This document shows, piece after piece, positions 1 to 7,583 of a stretch of DNA of 12,933 nucleotides. The position numbers were made by a program, and so were the translations under genes. The notes under the pieces are model-generated. The model was not told where the DNA came from, made no database searches, and worked only from the letters and a program-made list of their open reading frames with translations. The stretch lies in the NCBI GenBank assembly GCA_019241095.1, contig JAFAXJ010000537.1:1-12933 (forward strand), in the 5' to 3' direction. Each line of letters opens with the position of its first letter. Within the stretch, counting starts at the first letter, position 1. Source of the stretch: Verrucomicrobiota bacterium. Its GTDB lineage: Bacteria; Verrucomicrobiota; Verrucomicrobiia; Chthoniobacterales; JAFAMB01.

Positions 1-1082
1 GGTACGCTGCGGATAATATAACTTGGATCGATATACTTGAGGTTGATTTCCGTTTTTCGCTTTCTGAAAAAGCTGACAATCTCATCTCGCAAGAAATGAC
101 CGATATCTCCAAGTCGCGGATTGCCAGAAGCATCGGTCGCGCCGCAGTTAGCTAGTATCAGATCCTGGCCGGCGCCTTCGGCGACCACAATCACGGCATG
201 CTTTCTCTTTGCAAGTCGATATCGCAAGGCCTCCAGAAATCCAGCTGAACCAGTGAGATTGAAAGGGATTTCTGGAATAAGACAGAAATTGACATGCTTT
301 CCAGCTAACGATGCGTAACAGGCAATGAAACCGGAGTCCCGGCCCATTAGTTTGACAAGCCCGACGCCGTTTACTGCCCCTACTGCTTCGACGTGGGCGC
401 AAGACACGGCTTTAACAGCTTCAGCAAAAGCTGTTTCAAACCCGAAGCTTTTGTCAATGTACATGATGTCATTATCAATTGTCTTGGGGATACCGATGAC
501 GCTTCTCGCGCCCCCTCGCTTTTTAATTTCACGATGAATCGCGGCGCCGCCTCGCAAGGTTCCATCGCCGCCGATGACAAAGAGCATATCGACACCGAGT
601 TCCTCAAGGTGATCGACCATCTCGCTCACGTCGTGAGGGCCGCGTGAACTGCCTAGGATTGTGCCGCCGAAGGTGTGGATCGTGGAAACGGATTCCGGTT
701 TTAATGTTAACGGCACGTGGCCACATCGGGGTACGAGTCCTTCAAACCCATAACGCAGCCCCAGGATACGAGTTACTCCGTAAAGATAGTATAGCTCGTT
801 CACGATGCCGCGGATGATGTCGTTCAATCCGGGACACAATCCACCGCACGTCACAATGGCAGCTGTAACCTTTGGCGGATCGAAAAAAATTCGCTCCCGA
901 GGTCCTGCCATTTCAAAGCTCAAAGGGTAAAGACCTCGATCGAACATGTCCCGCACCCCATCAAGAGAATCGTCATAGATGATGCAATGTTCATCTGTTC
1001 GAAACTTTTCCCGTCCAATCTGGCGATGACGGAGCGGGGACAGATATAAGCACTGCCCTAGCGATTCAATATAAGCTTCCAT
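1..1082 (-). CDS. pfkA: 6-phosphofructokinase, TP0108/plant-ATP-PFK-like group (3' end beyond left edge)
   Basis: This enzyme phosphorylates fructose 6-phosphate to the 1,6-bisphosphate in cytosolic glycolysis. The frame is open for 360 codons and runs off the left edge, so the C-terminus is missing. Visible motifs, in order, are TCGGLCPGLND (residues 78-88, phosphate-donor loop), GGDGTLRGGA (171-180), PKTIDNDI (199-206, catalytic Asp), MGRDSGFIA (246-254), PEIPF (270-274, sugar-phosphate binding) and KYIDPSYIIRS (349-359). The donor-site pair is Gly in GGDGT with Lys in PKTIDND. Plant-type ATP-PFKs share this pair, whereas classical PPi-PFKs have GGDDS, so ATP use is likelier but not proven. 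The ATG at 1082 has AGG immediately before it and no well-spaced Shine-Dalgarno. A GTG at 1094 in the same frame, preceded by GGGAA, is an alternative start adding four residues. The gene is the last one visible, 48 nt after the chelatase motor gene, in a cluster otherwise devoted to B12. Confidence 0.93.
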   Translation of the reverse strand, partial: MEAYIESLGQCLYLSPLRHRQIGREKFRTDEHCIIYDDSLDGVRDMFDRGLYPLSFEMAGPRERIFFDPPKVTAAIVTCGGLCPGLNDIIRGIVNELYYLYGVTRILGLRYGFEGLVPRCGHVPLTLKPESVSTIHTFGGTILGSSRGPHDVSEMVDHLEELGVDMLFVIGGDGTLRGGAAIHREIKKRGGARSVIGIPKTIDNDIMYIDKSFGFETAFAEAVKAVSCAHVEAVGAVNGVGLVKLMGRDSGFIACYASLAGKHVNFCLIPEIPFNLTGSAGFLEALRYRLAKRKHAVIVVAEGAGQDLILANCGATDASGNPRLGDIGHFLRDEIVSFFRKRKTEINLKYIDPSYIIRSV

Positions 1083-1130
1083 CCCTAATGACACCGAACT
1101 TCATTCCCAGGTAAGCATCAAGCAGGAACT
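1083..1130 (-). other. Intergenic gap between chelatase motor gene and pfk
   Basis: This gap of about 48 nt is one of only two non-overlapping junctions in the window. I see no convincing hairpin with a T-run and no clear -10/-35 pair, so read-through from the B12 genes into pfk is possible. The gap shrinks to 36 nt if pfk starts at the GTG at 1094. Confidence 0.5.
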
Positions 1131-2831
1131 CTACTTGCTTTTCGCGATTTCCCGCCGGCTATCAGGCTTCAGTTGAAAGCGTTTCAGCGGCAGATCTTGA
1201 TAGATACCTCCTAGCCATCGGCTCAGACCTTTAACAGGTGGCGGCTCAAGCCAACCAACCCGAGCGCCGGTCCGCAGAAGACGCTGGATTACAGTTCGCA
1301 ATTGGTACGCTACTAACGATGTCGTCTCCCCTGGCCGTGGACTAGCCAACCCGTCGGAAACGATCAGAACAAGATCTGAAGACCCCATCCCGGCACGCGT
1401 CCGAGCGCGGGCGAGGACCTGCAAGGATTCTATAATCTTGCTTTTACCTGCTGCACGACTCACAGCGAAAAGCGTTGAAACGAAGCGGCTGGCAGAAACT
1501 CTTCGGCTAATCCAATTGATCTTTCCGTCTGACAACAGCAGCAGGTGAAAACGAGCAACAGGTAGTTTTGCGGAACTCAGGAGGTCGCGTGCAGCGACGG
1601 CAAGCCTGTTCATGCCTGTCGATCGGCTCGCATCGAGAAAACACCAAAAGCTCGGTTTTGCGGCTGTTCTCTGAAATAGAAGCTCAAAGCAGCCATTTCC
1701 ATTCGACCATCCCGCCTTGATGGCTTCGATGACGGATGGTATCCAGGCGATCGAGCCCGCTTTTCGCGGAAACCGGAGATATGCGTTTCCGCCAGTTAGA
1801 GCTCCTTGTGAACAACTTCGAAGCCATGCAAAAAAGTCTTCATTTGGCCTTTCGATCGGATCCGGCAAGACTTTCGCCTCATTGGCAGACTCGAATGGAG
1901 TGATCGAAGTCGAATGAAAGGCCGGCCCTGGTGGTAGCGTTCGCGTGCCTGATTTCGCCGGAGGGTTGGGTGCGGCGGGTGGAACCGTTTTTCGATGGCC
2001 CAAGCAAAGACGCCATGCTTCTTCCAAGTCCGAATCGTTCACATGCAGTCCGTTGCGCCATGCCGCTGCGCATCGCGCCGTCCTGACTACAGCCAACTCA
2101 GCTCGTATGCCCTCCAGATTGAATGCCTTGCCCTTTTCGGCAATCGCGATCCTTTGTTTTTGCGACAGATCAATTTCTTTCAGACGCTCTCGAGCCGAGG
2201 CAATCTTATGAAAAAGATCTGAAAGAGCACCTGATTCAGTGGTTAAAAACCGCTTTGGATCATCATCAAAAGCAATCCGGCGCCTGACTATTTCAACTCG
2301 TTGCTCGGCGTCAAAATTGTCCAGGACCTGGACTCCATGTGCAAACCGATCATGCAATTGAGGGCGCAAGTCTCCCTCTTCGGGATTCATCGTGCCGATC
2401 AGGATGAACCGGCTTTGCACCGCGCGAGTGAAACCGTCGCGTTCCATGCGATAGCGGCCCGAAGCTGCTGCATCAAGGATGAAATCAGCCAGAGAATCCG
2501 GCAATAAATTGATCTCATCGATGTAAAGCATTCCACCATTTGCTTCCTCAATTAGTCCGCGACTGAGCTGCCACTTGGAGTTTTCTACCAGAGCGCCTGC
2601 ATTAACGCCGCCGAGCAAACGCTCTTCACTCGTGCCGAGCGGAATTTCCACGAATGGCATCGGACTCCAACTTTGAAGCATGGTCGCGAACGCGCGCACC
2701 ATGGTGGTTTTTGCGCAGCCTCGATGTCCCATCAGAAGTACGCCGCCGATGTGCGAATCGATAGAATGATAGATGAGTGAACGTTTTGCGTCTTCCATTC
2801 CGACAATTGCGGTGAATGGGAAGTGGATCAT
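1131..2831 (-). CDS. ChlI-ChlD-type AAA+/VWA chelatase motor subunit, probable CobN partner
   Basis: This 566-aa protein joins a magnesium-chelatase-I-like AAA+ ATPase to a von Willebrand A domain. The AAA+ part has Walker A GHRGCAKTT (35-43), Walker B GGMLYIDEINLL (99-110) and a sensor/arginine-finger stretch, GTMNP followed by LHDRF (146-163). A Pro-rich linker lies at about 283-303. The VWA part has an intact metal-site motif DASRS (400-404) and a VSDG motif (491-494). The ATG overlaps the cobN stop (ATGA), so the two are translationally coupled. Known precedent: in many genomes that have cobN but lack cobS/cobT, a ChlI/ChlD-like gene sits next to cobN and is proposed to power cobalt insertion. 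Inference: this chain supplies both the ATPase and the VWA scaffold for CobN. A role in magnesium chelation is unlikely here because no bchH/chlH or other chlorophyll gene is present. It is shorter than a separate ChlI and ChlD combined. Confidence 0.88.
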   Translation of the reverse strand: MIHFPFTAIVGMEDAKRSLIYHSIDSHIGGVLLMGHRGCAKTTMVRAFATMLQSWSPMPFVEIPLGTSEERLLGGVNAGALVENSKWQLSRGLIEEANGGMLYIDEINLLPDSLADFILDAAASGRYRMERDGFTRAVQSRFILIGTMNPEEGDLRPQLHDRFAHGVQVLDNFDAEQRVEIVRRRIAFDDDPKRFLTTESGALSDLFHKIASARERLKEIDLSQKQRIAIAEKGKAFNLEGIRAELAVVRTARCAAAWRNGLHVNDSDLEEAWRLCLGHRKTVPPAAPNPPAKSGTRTLPPGPAFHSTSITPFESANEAKVLPDPIERPNEDFFAWLRSCSQGALTGGNAYLRFPRKAGSIAWIPSVIEAIKAGWSNGNGCFELLFQRTAAKPSFWCFLDASRSTGMNRLAVAARDLLSSAKLPVARFHLLLLSDGKINWISRRVSASRFVSTLFAVSRAAGKSKIIESLQVLARARTRAGMGSSDLVLIVSDGLASPRPGETTSLVAYQLRTVIQRLLRTGARVGWLEPPPVKGLSRWLGGIYQDLPLKRFQLKPDSRREIAKSK

Positions 2832-5800
2832 TCGAGTGTTCCGTGCAGTTCGATGAGAGTCGCCTCGAGACCAGAAAGAGCCGCTGGGCTGGGATTAGCC
2901 CAAAACTTACGTTCAACAGCCTCTAACATACGCTCTACAGCTTCCTGTAAAGCGGCTGGATTATGATCGCGGAAGAACTTTTGTTGATCGGGATCGAGCA
3001 GCAGCTTTTGCGCAATCTCTTCGTACTGATGATCTTTGATTAAGCCAGTAGTCGCCCCGTAGCCGAAGAGGTAATCAATCGTGGAAGACATTTCAAAAGC
3101 GCCTTTATAACCGTGCCGCCGCATCCCCTCAAGCCAGCGGGGATTCAAAACTCTGCTTCGAATAACTCTGACAAGCTCTTCATAAAGTGTGCGAACGCGC
3201 GGTCGTTCGGGATCACTTGAATCGCCGTGGTAAACGGCAGGCGCTTTGCCCCGCAACACCGTCACAGAAGCCTGCAAACCGCCCTGGAACTGAAAATAAT
3301 CGTCGGAATCCAGGATGTCATGTTCACGATTGTCCTGATTTTGATGAACAACATCTACCTTCGCAAGGCGCGAGCGGAAAAGATCGATCTGTTCCGAAGC
3401 TTTACCATCGCTGTCATAGGCAAAGCCGCCCCAGCGGCAAAACACCTCACTAAGATCAGTTTGAGAATTCCAGTTTCCTACATCGAGAAGCGGAAGCATA
3501 CCTGTTCCGTAGGCGCCGGGTTCGGAACTGAACACCCGCAGCATTGCCGAATGCTTTTTCGCCGCGAGCTCTTGTGTGCTGCTATTTTCTGTTTCGAGCA
3601 ACCAACTTTCGCGAACAGGATTCATCTCTGGAGCCTCTTCAAGAAGCGCCAATCTTTTCGGAACCGTTGCGAGCAAACGCATAACATCTCCGAAAGCGTC
3701 TCGAAACAAACCAGAAACCCTGAGCAAAACGTCGATCCGCGGACGCCCCAATAACCCGAGGGGGAGTATGCGAAAGTCGACAACCCTGCCTGAAGCTTCT
3801 TCCCAAACCGGTTCACAACCCCAAAGCCAAAGTGCTTGCGCAATGTCGTCGCCCCCGGTTCGCATATTGGATGTTCCCCAAATGACTAAGGCAAGACGTC
3901 TGGGGAACTCGCCCTGCTCTTGTCTATGGCGTTCAATCAGGCTATCGGCCAAGGCTTTTCCACAATGCCACGCGGTTTGTGTAGGAACCGAACGCGGATC
4001 TATTGAAAAAAAATTCCTACCGGTAGGCAATACATCAAACCTGCCCCTGGTAGGCGCACCAGCGGGGCCGGGAGGCACAAATTCACCACGCAACGCACTC
4101 AGGATATTCTCAATTTCATCAGAGCAAGAAGTAAGTCTGGGGACCAACTGTTGCCGAACGAACGTTCGTATCTTCTGCAGCTCTGAATTTTCATTTTCCC
4201 GATATCCAGATTGCAAAACGTCTTTCAGCCATGCGCGCGCTTTTACTTCGAAAGCATCGCGTTCAGTAATCGTCAGATCTTCAACATGGTTCCGACCTGT
4301 CAGCGCCGTGATGATACTCTGGCGTTCACCGCTCGAGATGCGAACTAGACCCAAAAGAAAACCGACCTCATCGGTGGGTTTAGTTCCAAGGATATGAAGT
4401 CCCGAACGGATCTGGCTTTCCTTAATTTCACAAAGATAGTTACCGATTGTCTGCAAACTCGTATCGACTAACTCAGAACGCCATGAGGCCGAAGAGACGC
4501 ACTCATCAATCTGGCGCTCTAGTTCTTTAGTGCGACTTGGGTAAAGTGCTGCAGCCTGCGCATGTTCTTCCAAAAGGCGTTCCACCTTTTCCAGATCAGT
4601 ATACAATCCGGAACGAACCAGCGGAGGAGTTAAATGGTCAATGATAACAGCTGAGGTGCGGCGTTTAGCTTGCGTACCCTCTCCTGGATTATTAACAATA
4701 AATGGGTACAAATGAGGAAGAGGTCCCAAGCAGATTTGAGGATAATCATCCTCGCTTAGGGCAGTAGCGCGCCCTGGGAGCCATTCTAAATTGCCGTGTT
4801 TACCAAAATGAATGATCGCATCCGCTCCAAACTCCTGGCGAATCCAAAGGTAAAAAGCGAGGTACTCGGGTGGAGGAGGTAAGGTCGGACTATGATAGAT
4901 TGCTTGCGGCTGCAGTGAAAAACCCCTTTGCGGCTGAATTCCGACAAAAATGTTGCTTAACTGCACGCCTGCAATTGGTATAGACGAAGGCAAGTCCCAG
5001 CTTTCAAGCAGTTCCTGTTTGCGCACTGGTGGTAAATGCTCAATTTCGAAGCGCAATCGCTCGGCGCAAAAAGTCTGAAACGGAGCTTTACCATAGGATC
5101 GCTCCGCATCGTTGGTAGGTCCGGCCTGGAGCCAGCACATTAGCTCCTCACCGGTCGCGGGCAACGGATCCACTTTGTACCCATCGGCTCTCAAGCGCTC
5201 AAGAAGCTTTATCGCACTTGCCGGGGTATCCAACCCAACCCCGTTACCAATACGTCCATCGCGGTTGGGATAATTGGAAAGGATGATCGCGACCCGCTTT
5301 CCCGAATTTTCTAACTTGCGCAACCGCGCCCAGCGCCTGGCCTGTTCGGCGATGAATGCGACCTGTTTGGGGGCTGGCACCAAACGCCTCAAACTAAACT
5401 GCACGTCAGATAATCGGGATATCTCTTCCCGGAATCCTGTAACTGTGGAGAAAACTCTGCCATCCAACTCCGGTAACGCGACATTCATTGCCACTTCAGC
5501 GGGGCCCAAACCGCTAACCCCCCATACTGTTTCGCTGCAGAAAGCCGCCGGAACCTGAATGACCGGACATCCAATCTGTTCGAAAATCGACACTTCCGTC
5601 TCGCCGGCGCTGATTGAGAAACTTTGCATCGCCAGAATGACATCGGGCGAACTGACTTCGCTTACGCTTAACAGATGTTGTGCAGACGACCGCAAAGAGA
5701 AAGAATAAAGACAACGTACTTCAAAGCCCTTTTTCTCGAGAGCTCCAAAAAGGGAGTCAACGATCTGCAAATCACCAGCCTGCACCCATGCTCGGTAAAA

Positions 5801-6379
5801 ACAGATCCAGGCAGTATAGTGTCGTTTTTGCGTCGATGCGCGATAGAGACCGAAAGTAGGTGTAGGCTCAGCAAGGGGAACGTCGAAGGCCGGGTCCCGT
5901 AGTAACTGTTCGATACTCAAACCTGCCAATCGGATGTTCTCTTCACCGCCCTGGAAGAATAGGTGGTGCAAACGTTGGCAGGTAGTGACAGAAAAATCGC
6001 TGAGCGCCGTGAGTTCAGAATCTTCTGTTTCGGTTCCTGATAAAAGCAGAATTCTTGGGCGCCTGCCCTCATCAAGGAGATTGATAAGTCCCTGAATGAA
6101 ATGGGCGAAATATGCTTTGCCGCCCAACAATCTGGCCAAGAGGATATCTGAGCCTCGAATCACACTGTCAATGTAATGATCTGCTGCGACCGGTTGTCGC
6201 AAGGGGAAAGCATGCGCAAGGCGAAGACGAGCACCGAACGAGGATCCCCAAATTTTTGCCACGCAGCTCAATTCAGTATCGGCCGCGCTGACAAAAACGA
6301 TTTCCGCAGGCGTTTGCTGAATCAAAACCAGCTCACGTTCGGCGTCTAACAATCCGGGCTGAGCTGCGGTCCAGTGCAT
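2828..6379 (-). CDS. cobN: Cobaltochelatase large subunit CobN
   Basis: CobN (1183 aa) is the porphyrin-binding subunit of the ATP-dependent cobalt chelatase, which classically inserts cobalt into hydrogenobyrinic acid a,c-diamide in the cytosol. It belongs to the CobN/ChlH/BchH family. Visible family motifs include PAEIVFVSAADTEL (24-37), SNYPNRDGRIGNGVGLDTP (368-386), HFGKHGNLEWLPG (524-536), YPFIVNNPGEGTQAKRR (558-574), LPTGRNFFSIDPRSVPT (784-800), WGTSNMRTGGDDIAQAL (834-850), EPGAYGTGML (953-962) and NPRWLEGMRRHGYKGA (1079-1094). The protein appears full length, somewhat shorter than the roughly 1270-aa Pseudomonas denitrificans CobN. The start fits because MHWTAAQPG aligns with the usual CobN N-terminus. 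No clear Shine-Dalgarno precedes it (the upstream bases are AT-rich). It follows cobW after 49 nt and overlaps the chelatase motor gene by 4 nt. Confidence 0.97.
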   Translation of the reverse strand: MHWTAAQPGLLDAERELVLIQQTPAEIVFVSAADTELSCVAKIWGSSFGARLRLAHAFPLRQPVAADHYIDSVIRGSDILLARLLGGKAYFAHFIQGLINLLDEGRRPRILLLSGTETEDSELTALSDFSVTTCQRLHHLFFQGGEENIRLAGLSIEQLLRDPAFDVPLAEPTPTFGLYRASTQKRHYTAWICFYRAWVQAGDLQIVDSLFGALEKKGFEVRCLYSFSLRSSAQHLLSVSEVSSPDVILAMQSFSISAGETEVSIFEQIGCPVIQVPAAFCSETVWGVSGLGPAEVAMNVALPELDGRVFSTVTGFREEISRLSDVQFSLRRLVPAPKQVAFIAEQARRWARLRKLENSGKRVAIILSNYPNRDGRIGNGVGLDTPASAIKLLERLRADGYKVDPLPATGEELMCWLQAGPTNDAERSYGKAPFQTFCAERLRFEIEHLPPVRKQELLESWDLPSSIPIAGVQLSNIFVGIQPQRGFSLQPQAIYHSPTLPPPPEYLAFYLWIRQEFGADAIIHFGKHGNLEWLPGRATALSEDDYPQICLGPLPHLYPFIVNNPGEGTQAKRRTSAVIIDHLTPPLVRSGLYTDLEKVERLLEEHAQAAALYPSRTKELERQIDECVSSASWRSELVDTSLQTIGNYLCEIKESQIRSGLHILGTKPTDEVGFLLGLVRISSGERQSIITALTGRNHVEDLTITERDAFEVKARAWLKDVLQSGYRENENSELQKIRTFVRQQLVPRLTSCSDEIENILSALRGEFVPPGPAGAPTRGRFDVLPTGRNFFSIDPRSVPTQTAWHCGKALADSLIERHRQEQGEFPRRLALVIWGTSNMRTGGDDIAQALWLWGCEPVWEEASGRVVDFRILPLGLLGRPRIDVLLRVSGLFRDAFGDVMRLLATVPKRLALLEEAPEMNPVRESWLLETENSSTQELAAKKHSAMLRVFSSEPGAYGTGMLPLLDVGNWNSQTDLSEVFCRWGGFAYDSDGKASEQIDLFRSRLAKVDVVHQNQDNREHDILDSDDYFQFQGGLQASVTVLRGKAPAVYHGDSSDPERPRVRTLYEELVRVIRSRVLNPRWLEGMRRHGYKGAFEMSSTIDYLFGYGATTGLIKDHQYEEIAQKLLLDPDQQKFFRDHNPAALQEAVERMLEAVERKFWANPSPAALSGLEATLIELHGTLE

Positions 6380-6428
6380 TAGTTTAAAAATCGGGCATTA
6401 CCAGGTACCGCACTGGAGAGCAAGGCTG
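6380..6428 (-). other. Intergenic gap between cobW and cobN
   Basis: This 49-nt spacer is the only gap inside the B12 part of the operon. In transcript direction it holds a short CCAG...CTGG inverted repeat (4-bp arms, 8-nt loop) and ends in an AT-rich run, ATTTTTAAACTA, directly before the cobN ATG. There is no purine-rich Shine-Dalgarno at the usual distance. I cannot support a promoter or terminator here. Confidence 0.45.
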
Positions 6429-7583
6429 CTAACTCCATTGGGTATTGGTCATCTCGTTCAAGAGCCTTACTACTTGATCGCGCTTCGGGTGGTAGCCAAT
6501 GAAAACCAGGCTGGACAATTCATTGGCCGGACTGAGTTCCGATTCAAAGTAGGTCTGAACCCTTTTTCGGACTGCCTGGACGACGAGACGATGTGATTTA
6601 CCGCTCACAGTAGCGAAACCCTTGGCCCGAAGAATCGGCTGCTGCAACGTGATCTGGAATAGCGCATTTTTCAGGATCTCCGGATTTTGGGCTTCGTGTG
6701 TGTGAAGAGTAAATGACTGCCACCCGGTATCGTGTTCGTGGAAATGCTGGTGTGTAGAAGCGCCATGCTCATGCGCTCCAAGACCGGTATGCGAATGCCC
6801 GTCAAAGCCGCTCTGGTCTCCAAGCGGACTGTCACCCTCGCCTGGTGCGAAATGCACTGGGCCACGATGGTCATGATTGACAAGAGGGTCATGATGATGC
6901 TCAAAGCCGGCATGCGGAGCATCATGAACATTCAACCCCAAGCACAATCGTGTATCTAATTCGGCATGGAATGCCAGCTCAAGAAAACGAACTTTGGAAG
7001 CCTTTGACCGGACGATCTCTTCAGCCTTTAGCAAAGCGTCTTCTGAAAGATCGTCTATTTTATTAAGGACTACCACATCCGCACTTTCGAGTTGCTGGTT
7101 CAAGATCACGTCAACCGAAGCCGTATGTTCCGGAATGTCCTGTAAGCCCGGAACAGGCTTTCCTCCTTCGAATCCACCTCCAAGCAACAAAGGAGTGTCA
7201 ACGACCGCCAACACAGCGTCTAGCTGGAAATCGTTCCGGATTTCAGGCCAACCCAGAGCCCGCATCACCGGCGCGGGCAAGGCCAGGCCAGAGGTTTCGA
7301 TCAGAACGTGATCAACCTCGTTCTTTCGAACCTGCAAAGTTCGCATGATCGGCAGAAAGTCATCCTTGATTGTGTAGCAAATACATCCGTTCGGAAGATC
7401 GTGAATTTCTACGCCATGTTCTTCGCCCGCGGTCCGCAAAAGCGTTCCATCGATAGAAACCTGGCCGAACTCGTTTACCAGAACAGCTAATTTCCTCTCA
7501 GGATTCTTCCGTAAAAGCCCGCAGAGCAAAGTGGTCTTTCCGGATCCCAAAAAGCCAGTGAAAATCGTAACAGGTATTTTCAT
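6429..7583 (-). CDS. cobW: CobW-type G3E GTPase (COG0523) with His-rich loop
   Basis: This 384-aa G3E-family P-loop GTPase is linked to metal delivery. CobW proteins are associated with cobalt handling before chelation, though the exact step is less settled than for the enzymes. Motifs are Walker A GFLGSGKTT (10-18), NEFGQVSIDG (37-46), ETSGLALP (96-103) and the guanine-specificity motif NKID (174-177). The family's GCxCC metal motif reads GCICY here (66-70), so the third cysteine is a tyrosine. From about residue 224 to 296 there is a His/Asp-rich insertion with 17 histidines, placed between the GTPase domain and the CobW C-terminal domain (about 305-380, including FATVSGK and VFIGYHPKRD). 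The ATG overlaps the cobJK stop by 4 nt, and cobN follows, which supports a cobalt role over the zinc or nitrile-hydratase roles of other COG0523 members. Confidence 0.94.
   Translation of the reverse strand: MKIPVTIFTGFLGSGKTTLLCGLLRKNPERKLAVLVNEFGQVSIDGTLLRTAGEEHGVEIHDLPNGCICYTIKDDFLPIMRTLQVRKNEVDHVLIETSGLALPAPVMRALGWPEIRNDFQLDAVLAVVDTPLLLGGGFEGGKPVPGLQDIPEHTASVDVILNQQLESADVVVLNKIDDLSEDALLKAEEIVRSKASKVRFLELAFHAELDTRLCLGLNVHDAPHAGFEHHHDPLVNHDHRGPVHFAPGEGDSPLGDQSGFDGHSHTGLGAHEHGASTHQHFHEHDTGWQSFTLHTHEAQNPEILKNALFQITLQQPILRAKGFATVSGKSHRLVVQAVRKRVQTYFESELSPANELSSLVFIGYHPKRDQVVRLLNEMTNTQWS

Noticed and set aside
3576..4397. 273-aa plus-strand open frame opposite cobN
   Set aside because: It lies entirely antisense to well-conserved cobN, shows no recognisable domain, and its composition is explained by the minus-strand codons.
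6380..6428. Possible promoter (TTGCTC - 17 nt - TAATGC) before cobN
   Set aside because: Only 3/6 and 2/6 matches to the sigma-70 boxes, which is no better than chance.
6671..6931. Met/His-patterned open frames on either strand over the CobW His-rich loop
   Set aside because: They are frame-shifted readings of the repeated CAT/CAC histidine codons of cobW, not genes.
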